Assembly: GCA_965222175.1 (NCBI GenBank)
Contig: OZ244938.1
Location: 496,001-560,000 of the forward strand
DNA: 64,000 bases
DNA from: NORP240 sp965222175
GTDB taxonomy: Bacteria; Pseudomonadota; Gammaproteobacteria; Pseudomonadales; Pseudohongiellaceae
Direction of reading: 5' to 3'
Below the pieces are notes generated by a model that made no database searches, was not told the DNA's origin, and was given only the letters and a program-made list of their open reading frames with translations. Below, in pieces: positions 32,317 through 41,875 of the stretch. A program made the position numbers and the translations under genes. The stretch's first letter is position 1. Each line of letters begins with the position of its first letter.

Positions 32317-33116
32317 ATCCCCACCATTTTCTCGCGACAGTGCGATGGATCGCCCTGCTAGGATGCTGTTTGCCGCTATTGTCCGTCGCGCAAGTCGATG
32401 GGGCATCGAATGCTCCCGAACGAATTATCTGGAACAAAACGCCCATCGCGATTCCGCTGGTTGTCGGTGAGGAGCGATTGGTGCATTTCCCGGACTCGGT
32501 GAGGATCGGTCTGCCGCAGTCACTGACAGCGCTGCTGCGCAGCCAAAGCATCAACGGCACCCTGTACCTTTTGGCCAGAGAGCCCTTCGACACCACCCGC
32601 ATCATCGTGCGCTCGGAAACCGAGGGGCCGCTGTATGTCCTCGATGTTTCGGCGGAGTCAGTCGAGCCCGAAAGCCGCAAATTACCCGATGTGCAGATAC
32701 TGCTGGAGTCAGAGCCCCGCACGGATGCTGTCGAAGCCCTATCTAACAAATCGCTGCCTTGGGGGTATGCCGCCTTAACCCGTTATGCTGCGCAACAACT
32801 CTACGCACCGACACGACTGATTCCTCACCAGCCTGGTGTGCTCGCCATTCCCGTCAGTACCGATCCGGTCGAGCTGGTGTATGGCGCCAGGATAGAAGCT
32901 GTCCCCGTCGCTGCCTGGAAAGCGGGTTTACGTTATGTCACCGCCGTCAGGCTGACCAATCGCACCCAACGACCGGTGGTGCTGGATCCGCGTGAACTAC
33001 GCGGGGCCTGGTTGGCAGCGACGTTTCAGCACAATCGCTTGTTACCCGCTGGAAGCGAAGCCGATACCACCGCGGTTTATCTGATCTCGGATCGGCCCTT
33101 CGGTGTGGCGCTGTAA
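32313..33116 (+). CDS. TIGR03749-family ICE protein (TraK/VirB9-like)
   Basis: A 267-residue exported protein with signal peptide (VRWIALLGCCLPLLSVAQ). The mature part is beta-rich (APERIIWNKTPIAIPLVVG, VHFPDSVRIGLPQSLTALL, FDTTRIIVRSETEGPLYVL) and has the C-terminal VTAVRLTNRTQRPVVLDPR block typical of TraK-like secretins of conjugation systems. It would join the outer-membrane core complex with the TraB- and TraV-like products encoded next. Confidence 0.83.
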   Translation: MNPHHFLATVRWIALLGCCLPLLSVAQVDGASNAPERIIWNKTPIAIPLVVGEERLVHFPDSVRIGLPQSLTALLRSQSINGTLYLLAREPFDTTRIIVRSETEGPLYVLDVSAESVEPESRKLPDVQILLESEPRTDAVEALSNKSLPWGYAALTRYAAQQLYAPTRLIPHQPGVLAIPVSTDPVELVYGARIEAVPVAAWKAGLRYVTAVRLTNRTQRPVVLDPRELRGAWLAATFQHNRLLPAGSEADTTAVYLISDRPFGVAL

Positions 33117-33137
33117 GAGAGGAGTTAAATCTACCCT

Positions 33138-34574
33138 ATGTCGATGGTCACCAGTAATCGTCTATTACCCCTGCTTGCCGGCTCCGTCGTCTTGATGGCG
33201 GCGCTGGTTGCCGTGAAGTCCTGCTCGCCGGATGGAGAGCAGGCTCAGTTATTGGAGGCAGTGCCGCAGGCGCCACTACCCGATGCCGATACGCCGGCAG
33301 ATACCATCAAGACGCTGACCGCCAATGTCAGCGCCATGACCTCGGAGCTCAATGCCCTGCGTCGGGATAACACCGCACTTCAACAGGAAAACCGTGAGTT
33401 GATAGAAAACCGGCAGCAGATCGAAAACAACGTGCTGACCCGATTGCAGCAATCCCTCGCTGCCAATCGAACCGGCACAGAATCGGCGGAGACTACTTCC
33501 GCCATTGCTGCCTTGACCGCCAGGGTGGACGCTCTGGCCAACCGCTATCGCCAGTCGGCGCAATCTTCGTCAGCCGTAGGTTCCGATCTTCCCGTCGGAC
33601 TCGGATTGGATCGTGTCAGAGCGTCCTCTGCGGATTCGGAGTCGCTGGTTTGGGTCGATCCTTTGGAACTCTCGCCAGCGCCCGGTGATGACAACGGGGC
33701 ACTACTCAATCGCTTCAGTCGCACCGGCCGCAACGCTCTCGACAGTGCGAGTCCGCCGGTGCAAGCGCTGGTCGAAAGAGGCTCCGCCGCCTTGAACGCT
33801 GACATGCCTGTCTACACAGTGCCTCGCAATGCCACCCTGATCGGCTCCACCGGCATGACCGCCCTGGTCGGCAGGGTGCCTGTCCAGGGGCAGGTGCGCG
33901 ATCCCATGCCGTTCAAGGTGATTACCGGTAAGGAAAACCTGGCTGCCAATGGCCTGCGCATTCCGGGCATCGAAGGCATGGTCTGGAGTGGCACCGCGAT
34001 CGGCGACTGGACCCTCTCTTGTGTGACCGGAAAACTGGAATCGGTGACCTTTGTTTTCGAGGACGGCACCATTCAGACTTTTCCCAGGGATAACAATCCA
34101 GTGGGTGGTTCCAGTGGAAGCAGCGCAGGGGGAGGCACTAATCGGCCGCTGGGCTGGATTTCCGATGCGCGCGGTATTCCCTGTATTTCGGGAGAACGCA
34201 AGACCAACGCACCAGCCTTCCTCACTCAGCGCATTGGCGTGATGGCACTCGAAGCAGCGGGAGACGCTGCCGCACAGGCGGAAACCACCACCCTGATCAA
34301 CAATGCCGGCACGGCAACGAACCTGGTTTCCGGAGAGACGGGCAACTACGTGTTGGGCAGAACCCTTAGCGGGGGCAGTGACGAAGTCGCTCAGTGGCTG
34401 CGGGAGCGCCAGGCTCAGAGTTTCGATGCAGTCTTTGTCCCAGCGGGCGCCGAGCTGGCGATCCATGTCGATCACGAACTTCCCATCGATTTTCATTCCA
34501 ATGGCAGGAAACTTCACCATGAGGCGAATCTTTTTCACCAAGCGACGATTACCACTGGTTCCGGTCTGGACTAG
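33138..34574 (+). CDS. TIGR03752-family ICE protein (TraB/VirB10-like)
   Basis: A 478-residue protein with an N-terminal membrane helix (LLPLLAGSVVLMAALVAVKS), a proline-rich stretch, a coiled coil (about residues 55-110: NVSAMTSELNALRRDN, LQQENRELIENRQQ) and a C-terminal periplasmic core (TLIGSTGMTALVGRVPVQGQ, RIPGIEGMVWSGTAIGDW). VirB10-like proteins bridge both membranes and gate the channel. The gene follows the TraK-like one by 21 bases behind AGAGAGGAG. Confidence 0.85.
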   Translation: MSMVTSNRLLPLLAGSVVLMAALVAVKSCSPDGEQAQLLEAVPQAPLPDADTPADTIKTLTANVSAMTSELNALRRDNTALQQENRELIENRQQIENNVLTRLQQSLAANRTGTESAETTSAIAALTARVDALANRYRQSAQSSSAVGSDLPVGLGLDRVRASSADSESLVWVDPLELSPAPGDDNGALLNRFSRTGRNALDSASPPVQALVERGSAALNADMPVYTVPRNATLIGSTGMTALVGRVPVQGQVRDPMPFKVITGKENLAANGLRIPGIEGMVWSGTAIGDWTLSCVTGKLESVTFVFEDGTIQTFPRDNNPVGGSSGSSAGGGTNRPLGWISDARGIPCISGERKTNAPAFLTQRIGVMALEAAGDAAAQAETTTLINNAGTATNLVSGETGNYVLGRTLSGGSDEVAQWLRERQAQSFDAVFVPAGAELAIHVDHELPIDFHSNGRKLHHEANLFHQATITTGSGLD

Positions 34575-34977
34575 TTTATTAATGGTGGGCTGCGCCAGCA
34601 CCAAAGAGACGGTGCTGCCACAGGACGGCCCGACCATGAAGTCCATTTACGACCAGCACATGGTGGACGTTCAAAAGCCCGACCAGCGGCGCACAATCGG
34701 TGGTCCGCCGTTACCACAATCGGGTGTCGAGCATTACCGCGGTTTCGTGCGGGAAGCCGCCAATGAGATCGATACGGTGTTCCCCCGCCTGCCCAATCCC
34801 ACGCTGGTGATGTACATCTTTCCTCACCTGTCGGGCAGTGAGCGCACTCCGGTACCGGGTTATGTGACGACCTTTCCTTTCTATGAAAAGGTGGAGTACG
34901 CCCTACCAGGAGAAGTGTCGGGGGAGGTACCTGGTGAGGTGCCAGTGGAAGTCAGTCATTCGCCATCAGAACAGTAG
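34519..34977 (+). CDS. TIGR03751-family ICE lipoprotein (TraV/VirB7-like)
   Basis: A 152-residue lipoprotein. The ATG at 34519 (or 34501) lies inside the end of the TraB-like gene, overlapping by 56 bases. The lipobox is LLMVGCAS. MKSIYDQHMVDVQKPDQRRT and YVTTFPFYEKVEYALPGE are characteristic. It is the small outer-membrane-anchored component of the core complex. The C-terminus has short repeated GEV(S/P) units (GEVSGEVPGEVPVEV). Confidence 0.84.
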   Translation: MRRIFFTKRRLPLVPVWTSLLMVGCASTKETVLPQDGPTMKSIYDQHMVDVQKPDQRRTIGGPPLPQSGVEHYRGFVREAANEIDTVFPRLPNPTLVMYIFPHLSGSERTPVPGYVTTFPFYEKVEYALPGEVSGEVPGEVPVEVSHSPSEQ

Positions 34978-34985
34978 GGGTGCCC

Positions 34986-37706
34986 ATGCCAGTCAAGCAA
35001 TCGGACGTAATGGACGCCTCGTCGCTAACCAGTACTGCGATCAAGCAGCACTACAACCGTCCACCGTCGTTTACCGACCTGCTGCCCTGGATGGAATACA
35101 TTCCTGAGAGCAAAGCCTTTCTGTTGGAAGATGGTGTCAGCCTGGGCGCCCTGTTCGAGATCACCCCGGTCGGCTGTGAAGCACGCACACCGGCGTTTAT
35201 GACACAGCTGCGTGATACCATCCAGACAGCGCTCAATGAGTCGATCCCTGAGCGTGACGAGGCGCCCTGGGTATTACAGGTCTATGTGCAGGACGAACCC
35301 CGTCTTAACCAGTTCGATGCCCAGCTGGCCCGTTATCCGCTGCCGACAGTGCGCGCATCAGACTACTCACAACACTACCGGGCGGTGATGTCGACACATT
35401 TGCAGGCGATTTCCCGGCCGGGGGGCTTGTTTGACGATACCACCGTCACCGGTTCCCGTTGGCAGGGGCATCAGCGTCGGATCCGGGTGGTACTCTACCG
35501 GCGCCTGAAACACAACGGCAAAACCCCGGCGGCCATCGAGGTGGAGGAGGCGCTCAATGATGTGGTGACCAAATGGATCGCCGCCCTGGCATCCGCCGGG
35601 ATCCACGTCCAGCGCGCTGATGGCAAGGCGTTTTATCAATGGATGCTGAGCTGGTTCAATCCCAAACCAGCCTGCGCCGAAGGAAGCCCGGAATCGCTGT
35701 TGCAGATGGCACCCTATCCAGGCGACGATGCTTTACCGTTTGGCTACGACTTTGCGGAACAGTTGACGCTGTCGATGCCATGTTCCGACGAGGCTTCGGC
35801 GAGCTGGCTGTTCGATGATCTGCCGCACACTGTCGTGACCATTCAAAGCTTACGGCGGGCGCCGGACATCGGACACTTCACGGCGGAGCGTCAGTCGGGG
35901 GATCAGGTGTTCTCGCTGTTCGATCGCTTGCCCGAGCACACCATCATGGTCATAACGCTCACGCTCAAACCCCAGGACACCACCCGCAATCATATCGCGC
36001 ATATCAAACGCGCCTCAGTCGGTGACTCGGCGGAGGCGTCGATCACCCGAGAAGAGGCAGAGCAAGTGGAACGGGAGATGGCGCAGGGTAACAAGCTCTA
36101 TCCTGTCAGCATGGCGTTCTATGTGCGCGGCGAGAATCAAAAATCACTGCGCCACAATTTGAATCGTCTCAACGCACTGCTCCTTCCGAACGGATTACAG
36201 CCGATCACCCAGGAAGCCGATTTGCTGGCGCTGGATAGCTATATCCGCAACCTGCCCATGGCCTATGACACGGACCTGGACAAATCGCGGCGCCGCTCGC
36301 GGCTGATGTTCTCCCGTCATATCGCCAATCTGCTGCCGTTCTATGGTCGTTCGCGGGGAACCGGTCATCCCGGGTTGGTGTTCTACAACCGGGGTGCGGA
36401 GCCGCTGGTGTTTGACCCGCTACATCGGGAGGATCGCAAAAAGAATGCTCACATGCTGATCCTGGGACCCACGGGCGCAGGAAAGTCGGCACTGCTGGTG
36501 TACCTACTGCAGCAGATGATGGCATGCCACCGTCCCCGTATTTTCATTATCGAAGCGGGAGCGTCGTTTTCCCTGTTGGGACAGCACTTTGCGCACCATG
36601 GCTTGTCGGTCAACCAGATAACCTTGAATCCTAATGTCGATGTCAGTCTGCCGCCTTTTGCCGATGCACTGCGCTTGCTCGACCGGCGTCATGCGCTGAA
36701 CCTGCTCGATGCCGATGACCCAACCCTGGAAGAGTCACTGGACGAAGACGACGAGATCGAAGACGAGGGCGGCAGGCGCGATATCCTCGGCGAAATGGAG
36801 ATCGCCGCGCGCATCATGATCACCGGTGGCGATGAGCGCGAGGATGCACGCTTGACGCGCGCCGACCGGCTGCTGATTCGCAATGCCCTTTTTCTCGCGG
36901 CAAAAACGGTCAAAGAATCCGGCAGTTCCCAGGTGGTTACCCAGGACGTGGTTCACGCGTTTCAGGCTATCGCCAGCAATACGGAGTTACCCGAACACCG
37001 GCGCAATCGTGCGCTGGAGATGGGCGATGGCATGGCCTTGTTCTGCTCAGGCCTCGCCGGACATTTCTTCAACCGGCCGGGGCAGTCCTGGCCGGAGGCG
37101 GATGTCACGATTCTCGAAATGGGCATCTTGGCCCGGGAGGGTTACGAGGACCAACTGACCGTCGCCTACCTGTCGATGATGAGCCACATCAATGACCTGG
37201 TGGAGCGCTACCAGCACGATGAAAGACCCACCCTGGTAGTCACCGACGAGGGCCACATCATCACCACCAATCCGCTGTTGGCCCGTTACGTGGTCAAGAT
37301 CACCAAGATGTGGCGCAAGCTCGGTGCCTGGTTCTGGATCGCCACCCAGAATCTGGAGGACTTCCCCGACGCCAGCCGCAAGATGCTCAATATGATGGAG
37401 TGGTGGTTGTGTCTGGTGATGCCGAAGGAAGAGGTTGACCAGATTGCCCGCTTCAAGGACCTGAACGACGAACAGCGTAACCTGCTGCTGTCGGCCCGCA
37501 AGGAGCCGGGCAAATACGTGGAAGGCGTTGTACTGGCCGACAAGGTTGAAGCCCTGTTTCGAAACGTGCCTCCTGCTTTGTCGTTGGCACTGGCTATGAC
37601 TGAAAAGCACGAGAAGGCGGAGCGCGCCGCCATCATGCGTGAAAAAAATTGTTCGGAGCTGGAAGCAGCTTACGAGGTGGCCCGGCGTATCGAACAGTCT
37701 CGTTAA
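34986..37706 (+). CDS. Conjugative ATPase, TraC/VirB4-like (TIGR03744)
   Basis: About 906 residues from the ATG at 34986 (a GTG lies six bases upstream). The Walker A is GPTGAGKSALL (about residue 494), the Walker B is LVVTDEGHI (about 754), and an arginine-finger region follows (MLNMMEWWLCLVMP). An acidic insert (DDPTLEESLDEDDEIEDEGG) lies between them. The N-terminal half carries the TraC_F segments (PSFTDLLPWMEYIPESKAFL). It is the cytoplasmic motor of pilus assembly and DNA transfer. All nucleotide-binding residues are intact. Confidence 0.9.
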   Translation: MPVKQSDVMDASSLTSTAIKQHYNRPPSFTDLLPWMEYIPESKAFLLEDGVSLGALFEITPVGCEARTPAFMTQLRDTIQTALNESIPERDEAPWVLQVYVQDEPRLNQFDAQLARYPLPTVRASDYSQHYRAVMSTHLQAISRPGGLFDDTTVTGSRWQGHQRRIRVVLYRRLKHNGKTPAAIEVEEALNDVVTKWIAALASAGIHVQRADGKAFYQWMLSWFNPKPACAEGSPESLLQMAPYPGDDALPFGYDFAEQLTLSMPCSDEASASWLFDDLPHTVVTIQSLRRAPDIGHFTAERQSGDQVFSLFDRLPEHTIMVITLTLKPQDTTRNHIAHIKRASVGDSAEASITREEAEQVEREMAQGNKLYPVSMAFYVRGENQKSLRHNLNRLNALLLPNGLQPITQEADLLALDSYIRNLPMAYDTDLDKSRRRSRLMFSRHIANLLPFYGRSRGTGHPGLVFYNRGAEPLVFDPLHREDRKKNAHMLILGPTGAGKSALLVYLLQQMMACHRPRIFIIEAGASFSLLGQHFAHHGLSVNQITLNPNVDVSLPPFADALRLLDRRHALNLLDADDPTLEESLDEDDEIEDEGGRRDILGEMEIAARIMITGGDEREDARLTRADRLLIRNALFLAAKTVKESGSSQVVTQDVVHAFQAIASNTELPEHRRNRALEMGDGMALFCSGLAGHFFNRPGQSWPEADVTILEMGILAREGYEDQLTVAYLSMMSHINDLVERYQHDERPTLVVTDEGHIITTNPLLARYVVKITKMWRKLGAWFWIATQNLEDFPDASRKMLNMMEWWLCLVMPKEEVDQIARFKDLNDEQRNLLLSARKEPGKYVEGVVLADKVEALFRNVPPALSLALAMTEKHEKAERAAIMREKNCSELEAAYEVARRIEQSR

Positions 37707-37725
37707 TATCGCTCAGGTTCGTGAT

Positions 37726-38541
37726 TCAGCGTAGCTTTACCACGCCACGGCAGGCCGGAAAGGTCGCGCATCCCCAAAACTGATTGCCCACGTTTTTCCC
37801 GTTCTTGGTGGTACGAAGCAGCATCTCGCCGCCGCACTTCGGGCACTGAGGTATAGCTGAGGGAGTGGTTGGTGGTGTTGTAGGTAGCGTGACTGGGGAT
37901 GCGACAGTTTGTTTCTGACGCAGACGGCGGACGTGTTGACGGTTGGTAGCCAGGCCACGCTGCAATCGTAGGCGCTCAATCTGTTTGATCGTGGCATCGA
38001 CTTCTGCTTGGCTGAGTACCACCTCGCGCTTTGATTTAATGTGGCGAATGTAGCCACCGGCATAGGTCACATTGTCGGGTATCTCGGTCTTGAACGTGGA
38101 GTTGCCTACAAACACCACCAGCGAGTGAATTGCGGAAGCCGGAATATCCAACAGGGTTTCAAGCGTTTTGACGTGTTTGTAATTCTGATGCAGTGGGTTT
38201 TGAAACTTGTTGGTGTGCTTGTAGATTTTCTGCGTCCAGGTTTTTCGGTTGGCTGAGCCGAATATCCAGCCTTTCATATTCTTGGTTTCAATCACGAACA
38301 CGCCATAGCGAGATACGATGAGATGGTCGATCTGCGTTGTGCCATCCTCTGACTGTAAAGTCACATCCTTGATCAGGTGGTACTCGTTCCTGGGGAGAAA
38401 CAGCCGTGCCGCTGTGTTTACCAAGAATTCACCGGCAATCCCTTTGAACCAGGATGATTTGAGAATGCCAGCCGCTATGGTCAGAGGAACGAGATACCAC
38501 AGTACGCCGTAGACTTGTAGGATGATGGGGCTGAAGTCCAT
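37726..38541 (-). CDS. NERD-domain protein with topoisomerase-type zinc finger
   Basis: A 271-residue protein on the opposite strand to the transfer operon. It has an N-terminal transmembrane helix (VYGVLWYLVPLTIAAGIL), a NERD nuclease-like domain (LQSEDGTTQIDHLIVSRYGV, FVIETKNMKGWI, with the Asp, Glu and Lys of a restriction-enzyme-like site) and a C-terminal zinc finger PKCGGEMLLR...CATFPAC. NERD proteins are associated with DNA processing and with defence loci. It separates the VirB4-like gene from the rest of the operon, so it is an inserted cargo gene; convergent with the upstream gene, 19 bases apart. Confidence 0.85.
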   Translation of the reverse strand: MDFSPIILQVYGVLWYLVPLTIAAGILKSSWFKGIAGEFLVNTAARLFLPRNEYHLIKDVTLQSEDGTTQIDHLIVSRYGVFVIETKNMKGWIFGSANRKTWTQKIYKHTNKFQNPLHQNYKHVKTLETLLDIPASAIHSLVVFVGNSTFKTEIPDNVTYAGGYIRHIKSKREVVLSQAEVDATIKQIERLRLQRGLATNRQHVRRLRQKQTVASPVTLPTTPPTTPSAIPQCPKCGGEMLLRTTKNGKNVGNQFWGCATFPACRGVVKLR

Positions 38542-38705
38542 TTCCGTATTAAGTTTCCGCTATCGATTTCCTGCGATTATAAAAACGGTATCTTTTCTGT
38601 TCCAGAAACTTCGACCGTCTATGTCTGAATAAACCGTTTTTGCCGAACCCGTAATCGCGCAAGATGGACCCTTCCTCAAAGTCATCCCGGGTTGGACGAT
38701 TGTCA

Positions 38706-39155
38706 GTGAATGTTGCAAAAGCTCAATGCATTATCTCGTTGCTTCTAACAGGAGCGCTATGTGCGCCTGTGCAGGCCGGCGAGAAGACCCTACTGAAAGA
38801 GCCGACGATCGAGGTATTCACCGATTCGAGACGTCAGGTTGTATCTGGAAATGATAATACGACCGTCTATGTGATCGATCGAATCACCCGGCTGCAGTAC
38901 GAACTCTCCATTGACCTGCCAGCGGATTCAGAGTCCGCCAAAAAACTGGTCCTGAAGCGATACCAGCGGATGGACATGCAACTCAGTACTGAACTGGAAA
39001 ACGCCGCCAACGGATTGGTGCAGGCAATGCAGTACGGTATCGATCGTTACCCGGCCATCGTCTTCGATGGGCAAGCCGTGGTGTACGGTCTTACCGACAT
39101 CATTGCTGCAACCCAGCTTTATCAGCGGTGGCAGGCAGAGAGCGCAGAGCCATGA
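38706..39155 (+). CDS. TIGR03757-family ICE protein
   Basis: About 149 residues from the GTG at 38706; a longer frame from 38664 lacks a good start. The signal peptide is CIISLLLTGALCAPVQAG. TIEVFTDSRRQV and RYPAIVFDGQAVVYGLTDI give a thioredoxin-like outline comparable to the TrbC/TraW region of F-type systems. It ends in an ATGA overlap with the following TraU-like gene. The preceding ~120 bases hold the promoter that must restart transcription after the inverted NERD gene. Confidence 0.8.
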   Translation: MNVAKAQCIISLLLTGALCAPVQAGEKTLLKEPTIEVFTDSRRQVVSGNDNTTVYVIDRITRLQYELSIDLPADSESAKKLVLKRYQRMDMQLSTELENAANGLVQAMQYGIDRYPAIVFDGQAVVYGLTDIIAATQLYQRWQAESAEP

Positions 39156-40174
39156 AAGCGGCCTTGACTCGTGGTTGGCTGAGCCTGTTGCTGTCGTTGC
39201 CGCTGATCGGTCATGCGGGTTCTATTACCACACCGGAAATTATTGCGCAGACTACCCAGGCAGCGCTCAGCTGCATGCGTTGGACGCCGGTGGGGATTTG
39301 CTTCTGGTTGCGCTGCACCCTGTCCGGCTGCAGCGTGCGTACCTCGATCAAAGTGGGGCATTACCAGCCCGATGCGGTGGTGAGTGCCTACAATGAGCTC
39401 GGTGGCAATCCCTGGGTCGAGATTCGCAGCACCCTGGGCATGGCACAACGAACCGCCGCCACTGGCTTGCTTGGCAGCTTGCTGGCTGTGCCGATTGACA
39501 GTGCCGGCAACAGAACAGAAGGCGGGCAGGGCAACAAGGATCATCGTAACCTGATTTTTAGGGAAACGGATGTCATCGGCCATCCGGTCAGCTCCCTGTC
39601 GAGCATCATCGCTAGCACCGGTTCCCTCTGCAACTCACAAACCACACCCTTCTTTCCGTATTTCCAGTCGGGACTGGACGCACTCTCCTGGCGGATGGAG
39701 ATCCCGGAGATGTTCTACCCAGCGAGCCTGATACCCGGTTTGCGGGAGATTGGCAGCTGGCCGCTGCAGACCTGGGGCGGCGTGTACCCGCGCACCGGCT
39801 GGACGACACAGGCGGAGGAACCCAAGGCGGCGGCCATCAATGCCCAGCGCGCCGGTGACATCGTCACACGTCAGGGGCAACCCCATATCTACGTACCGAT
39901 AACCGGTGGCTCCAGTTCAGGGCAGCGCGTGTGGCCGCCCGGACCACTGATTGAGGGCGATCCGGACTCCGGCGTGTGGCAGATGCTTGTACCCATAGCG
40001 GAATCGACCTGCAAGGTTTTTGGTACCAATGACTTGGCCAGTGTAATCGGCTGGGGTGGCGGTCGAGTCGATCCCCAGGGTGACTATGCCTGGAATCTGT
40101 GGCGCCCTTACAGCTGTTGCCAGGGTCGCGGCATCTTTTTGTTCAACGTCGACTGGACCAATTACCCACCATGA
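39152..40174 (+). CDS. TIGR03756-family ICE protein (TraU-like)
   Basis: A 340-residue exported protein (signal peptide WLSLLLSLPLIGHAGS). Conserved TraU features are the many Cys in pairs (LSCMRWTPVGICFWLRC), the LRYPDAVVSAY-like YQPDAVVSAYNELGGNPW block and the C-terminal WNLWRPYSCCQGRG. TraU proteins are periplasmic mating-pair stabilisation and pilus assembly factors. Four-base overlaps link it to both neighbours. Confidence 0.85.
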   Translation: MKAALTRGWLSLLLSLPLIGHAGSITTPEIIAQTTQAALSCMRWTPVGICFWLRCTLSGCSVRTSIKVGHYQPDAVVSAYNELGGNPWVEIRSTLGMAQRTAATGLLGSLLAVPIDSAGNRTEGGQGNKDHRNLIFRETDVIGHPVSSLSSIIASTGSLCNSQTTPFFPYFQSGLDALSWRMEIPEMFYPASLIPGLREIGSWPLQTWGGVYPRTGWTTQAEEPKAAAINAQRAGDIVTRQGQPHIYVPITGGSSSGQRVWPPGPLIEGDPDSGVWQMLVPIAESTCKVFGTNDLASVIGWGGGRVDPQGDYAWNLWRPYSCCQGRGIFLFNVDWTNYPP

Positions 40175-41511
40175 GCGAGAGACTATCTGTTCGTACCCTA
40201 ATGTTGTTTGGCGCCATGAGTGTGTGCCAGGTTGTTCACGCGGCCCAAGGGCCCACCGAAGACAGTTTGTGGTATTACGAGATCGGCGGAGCAGAGCCCG
40301 TCTCCGTACCCGCCAATCCTTCGGTGGTCTCTGTCACCCTGGGCGGCTCCGCCCAATTGGGGCTCGGTTACAGTTGCGGCAAATTCGATCCGGTGGCGGC
40401 GGTGACTCACACTTTGAATGACATCGGGGCCGGTGTGGATAACATGATGAATGCGATGACGGCCGCAGCGACCAGCGCCATCGCGGCGTTGCCGGCTTTG
40501 ATCCTGCAGCGCGCCAACCCCGGCTTGTACGATCTCTTTCAGAACGCGCTGATCAAGGCCGAAGAAACCATGCAGCTGGCCACCAAGTCCTGTGAGGTGA
40601 TGGAGACCGAGATCGCCCAGGGTAAGAACCCCTATGCCGATCTGATCACCTTGTCCAAAGGCAACGACTGGAAGGTACAGATGGGGATTGGCGGCAATGA
40701 TGCCGTCACCGCCAAAGAGTCGGTGGAATCCTCCAATGGCGATAATGGCGTGCCCTGGATCGGCGGTCAGGCTGGGGGCAATGGACAACCAGTGCTGGAG
40801 TTCACCGGCGATATCGTCGAGGCCGGCTATAACATCAATATGAACAGAGCGCTCACCGATACCACGCCAGTGCCGGTGGCATCGGCCACGCGCCTGTCGG
40901 AAATCTGGCCATCTCCGGCGGATGCCCGTGATTGGACAGTCGATGTGGTGGGCGAGAACATCGTCACCACCTGCGACACCTGCCGTAAAGACAGCATTCC
41001 CGGTACGGGGCTGCTGCCCAAGCTCTACCAGGAGTCCGCCACTGTCACTACGGAAATCCAGAACCTGGTCAGCGGCGCGACACCACCGACCCTGGACAAC
41101 CTCGAACAGATCACTGCGCCCGGGGTGGCCATCACCCGCCAGGTGATCGAATCGATCCGTGAGATGCCGGTCTCGGAGCAGAGCCTGATCATGGGCCGCC
41201 TGGTCTCGGAGATCAGCACCGCGCGTACGGTCGAGAAATCACTGTTCGCCCGGCGATTGTTACTGTCGGGCAGGCAGGTGCCCGAGGTCTATGCCACCCA
41301 AGTCGCCCGCGAGCACGCGGACAACTCCATCGCGGAACTCGATAAGGAAATTGAAAATCTGCTGTTTGAGACCCGCGTGCGCAAAGAAGTGGTCTCCGAC
41401 ACCGTTACCACCTTGCTCGAACGCGCGGCAGCCAGAAGGCAGAGCTCTCTCACCGTGCCTGAAGTGCCGACCCTCGATCCGAACCCGTTGCGGGACGGCC
41501 GTGTCCAATAA
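40171..41511 (+). CDS. TIGR03755-family ICE protein
   Basis: A 446-residue exported protein with signal peptide (LSVRTLMLFGAMSVCQVVHA). A GYSCGKFDPVAAVTHTLND block, a hydrophobic MMNAMTAAATSAIAALPALI segment and a C-terminal coiled coil (about 360-430) are visible. In relatives it lies between the TraU-like and the TraG-N-like genes, as here, and is needed for mating-channel assembly in an unknown way. It overlaps the next gene by 11 bases. Confidence 0.8.
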   Translation: MSERLSVRTLMLFGAMSVCQVVHAAQGPTEDSLWYYEIGGAEPVSVPANPSVVSVTLGGSAQLGLGYSCGKFDPVAAVTHTLNDIGAGVDNMMNAMTAAATSAIAALPALILQRANPGLYDLFQNALIKAEETMQLATKSCEVMETEIAQGKNPYADLITLSKGNDWKVQMGIGGNDAVTAKESVESSNGDNGVPWIGGQAGGNGQPVLEFTGDIVEAGYNINMNRALTDTTPVPVASATRLSEIWPSPADARDWTVDVVGENIVTTCDTCRKDSIPGTGLLPKLYQESATVTTEIQNLVSGATPPTLDNLEQITAPGVAITRQVIESIREMPVSEQSLIMGRLVSEISTARTVEKSLFARRLLLSGRQVPEVYATQVAREHADNSIAELDKEIENLLFETRVRKEVVSDTVTTLLERAAARRQSSLTVPEVPTLDPNPLRDGRVQ

Positions 41512-41875
41512 CAGTGTGGCACAGCACAAGGGTCTCTTGATCGCTACCTTGGCGGCTGCGCTACTAACGGCACTGGTAGGCTATTGGCTGATGCATCGGT
41601 TACAAACCGACTCCGTGCAGTCCATTCAACAGAGTATCGACGCCTGGCGCCTGACACTCACGCTAGGCCGCTGGTTAGTGATTGCGCTGGTAACATCCGG
41701 TTGGAATGCCGGCGTTGAATACCTCGCCAAAACTGAAAAGATCAATTACACCCAGGCAGAGCAGTTACACCGGTTTCGCTGGCGCGCCGTCACCTGGCTG
41801 GTCATCCTCGAACTGGTGCTGGGTCAGGGACTGGTGGTGAAGTTTTTGGTTATGATCGCAGGGTCGATCGTCTGA
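41501..41875 (+). CDS. Small ICE membrane protein between TIGR03755 and TraG-like genes
   Basis: A 124-residue protein starting at GTG 41501 inside the previous gene and ending in a TGATG overlap with the next. Three transmembrane helices are visible (LIATLAAALLTALVGYW, LVIALVTSGWNAGVEYL, LVILELVLGQGLVVKFLVM). It is conserved in position in related ICEs but has no defined role. Tight overlaps on both sides support it strongly as a real gene. Confidence 0.75.
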   Translation: MSNNSVAQHKGLLIATLAAALLTALVGYWLMHRLQTDSVQSIQQSIDAWRLTLTLGRWLVIALVTSGWNAGVEYLAKTEKINYTQAEQLHRFRWRAVTWLVILELVLGQGLVVKFLVMIAGSIV

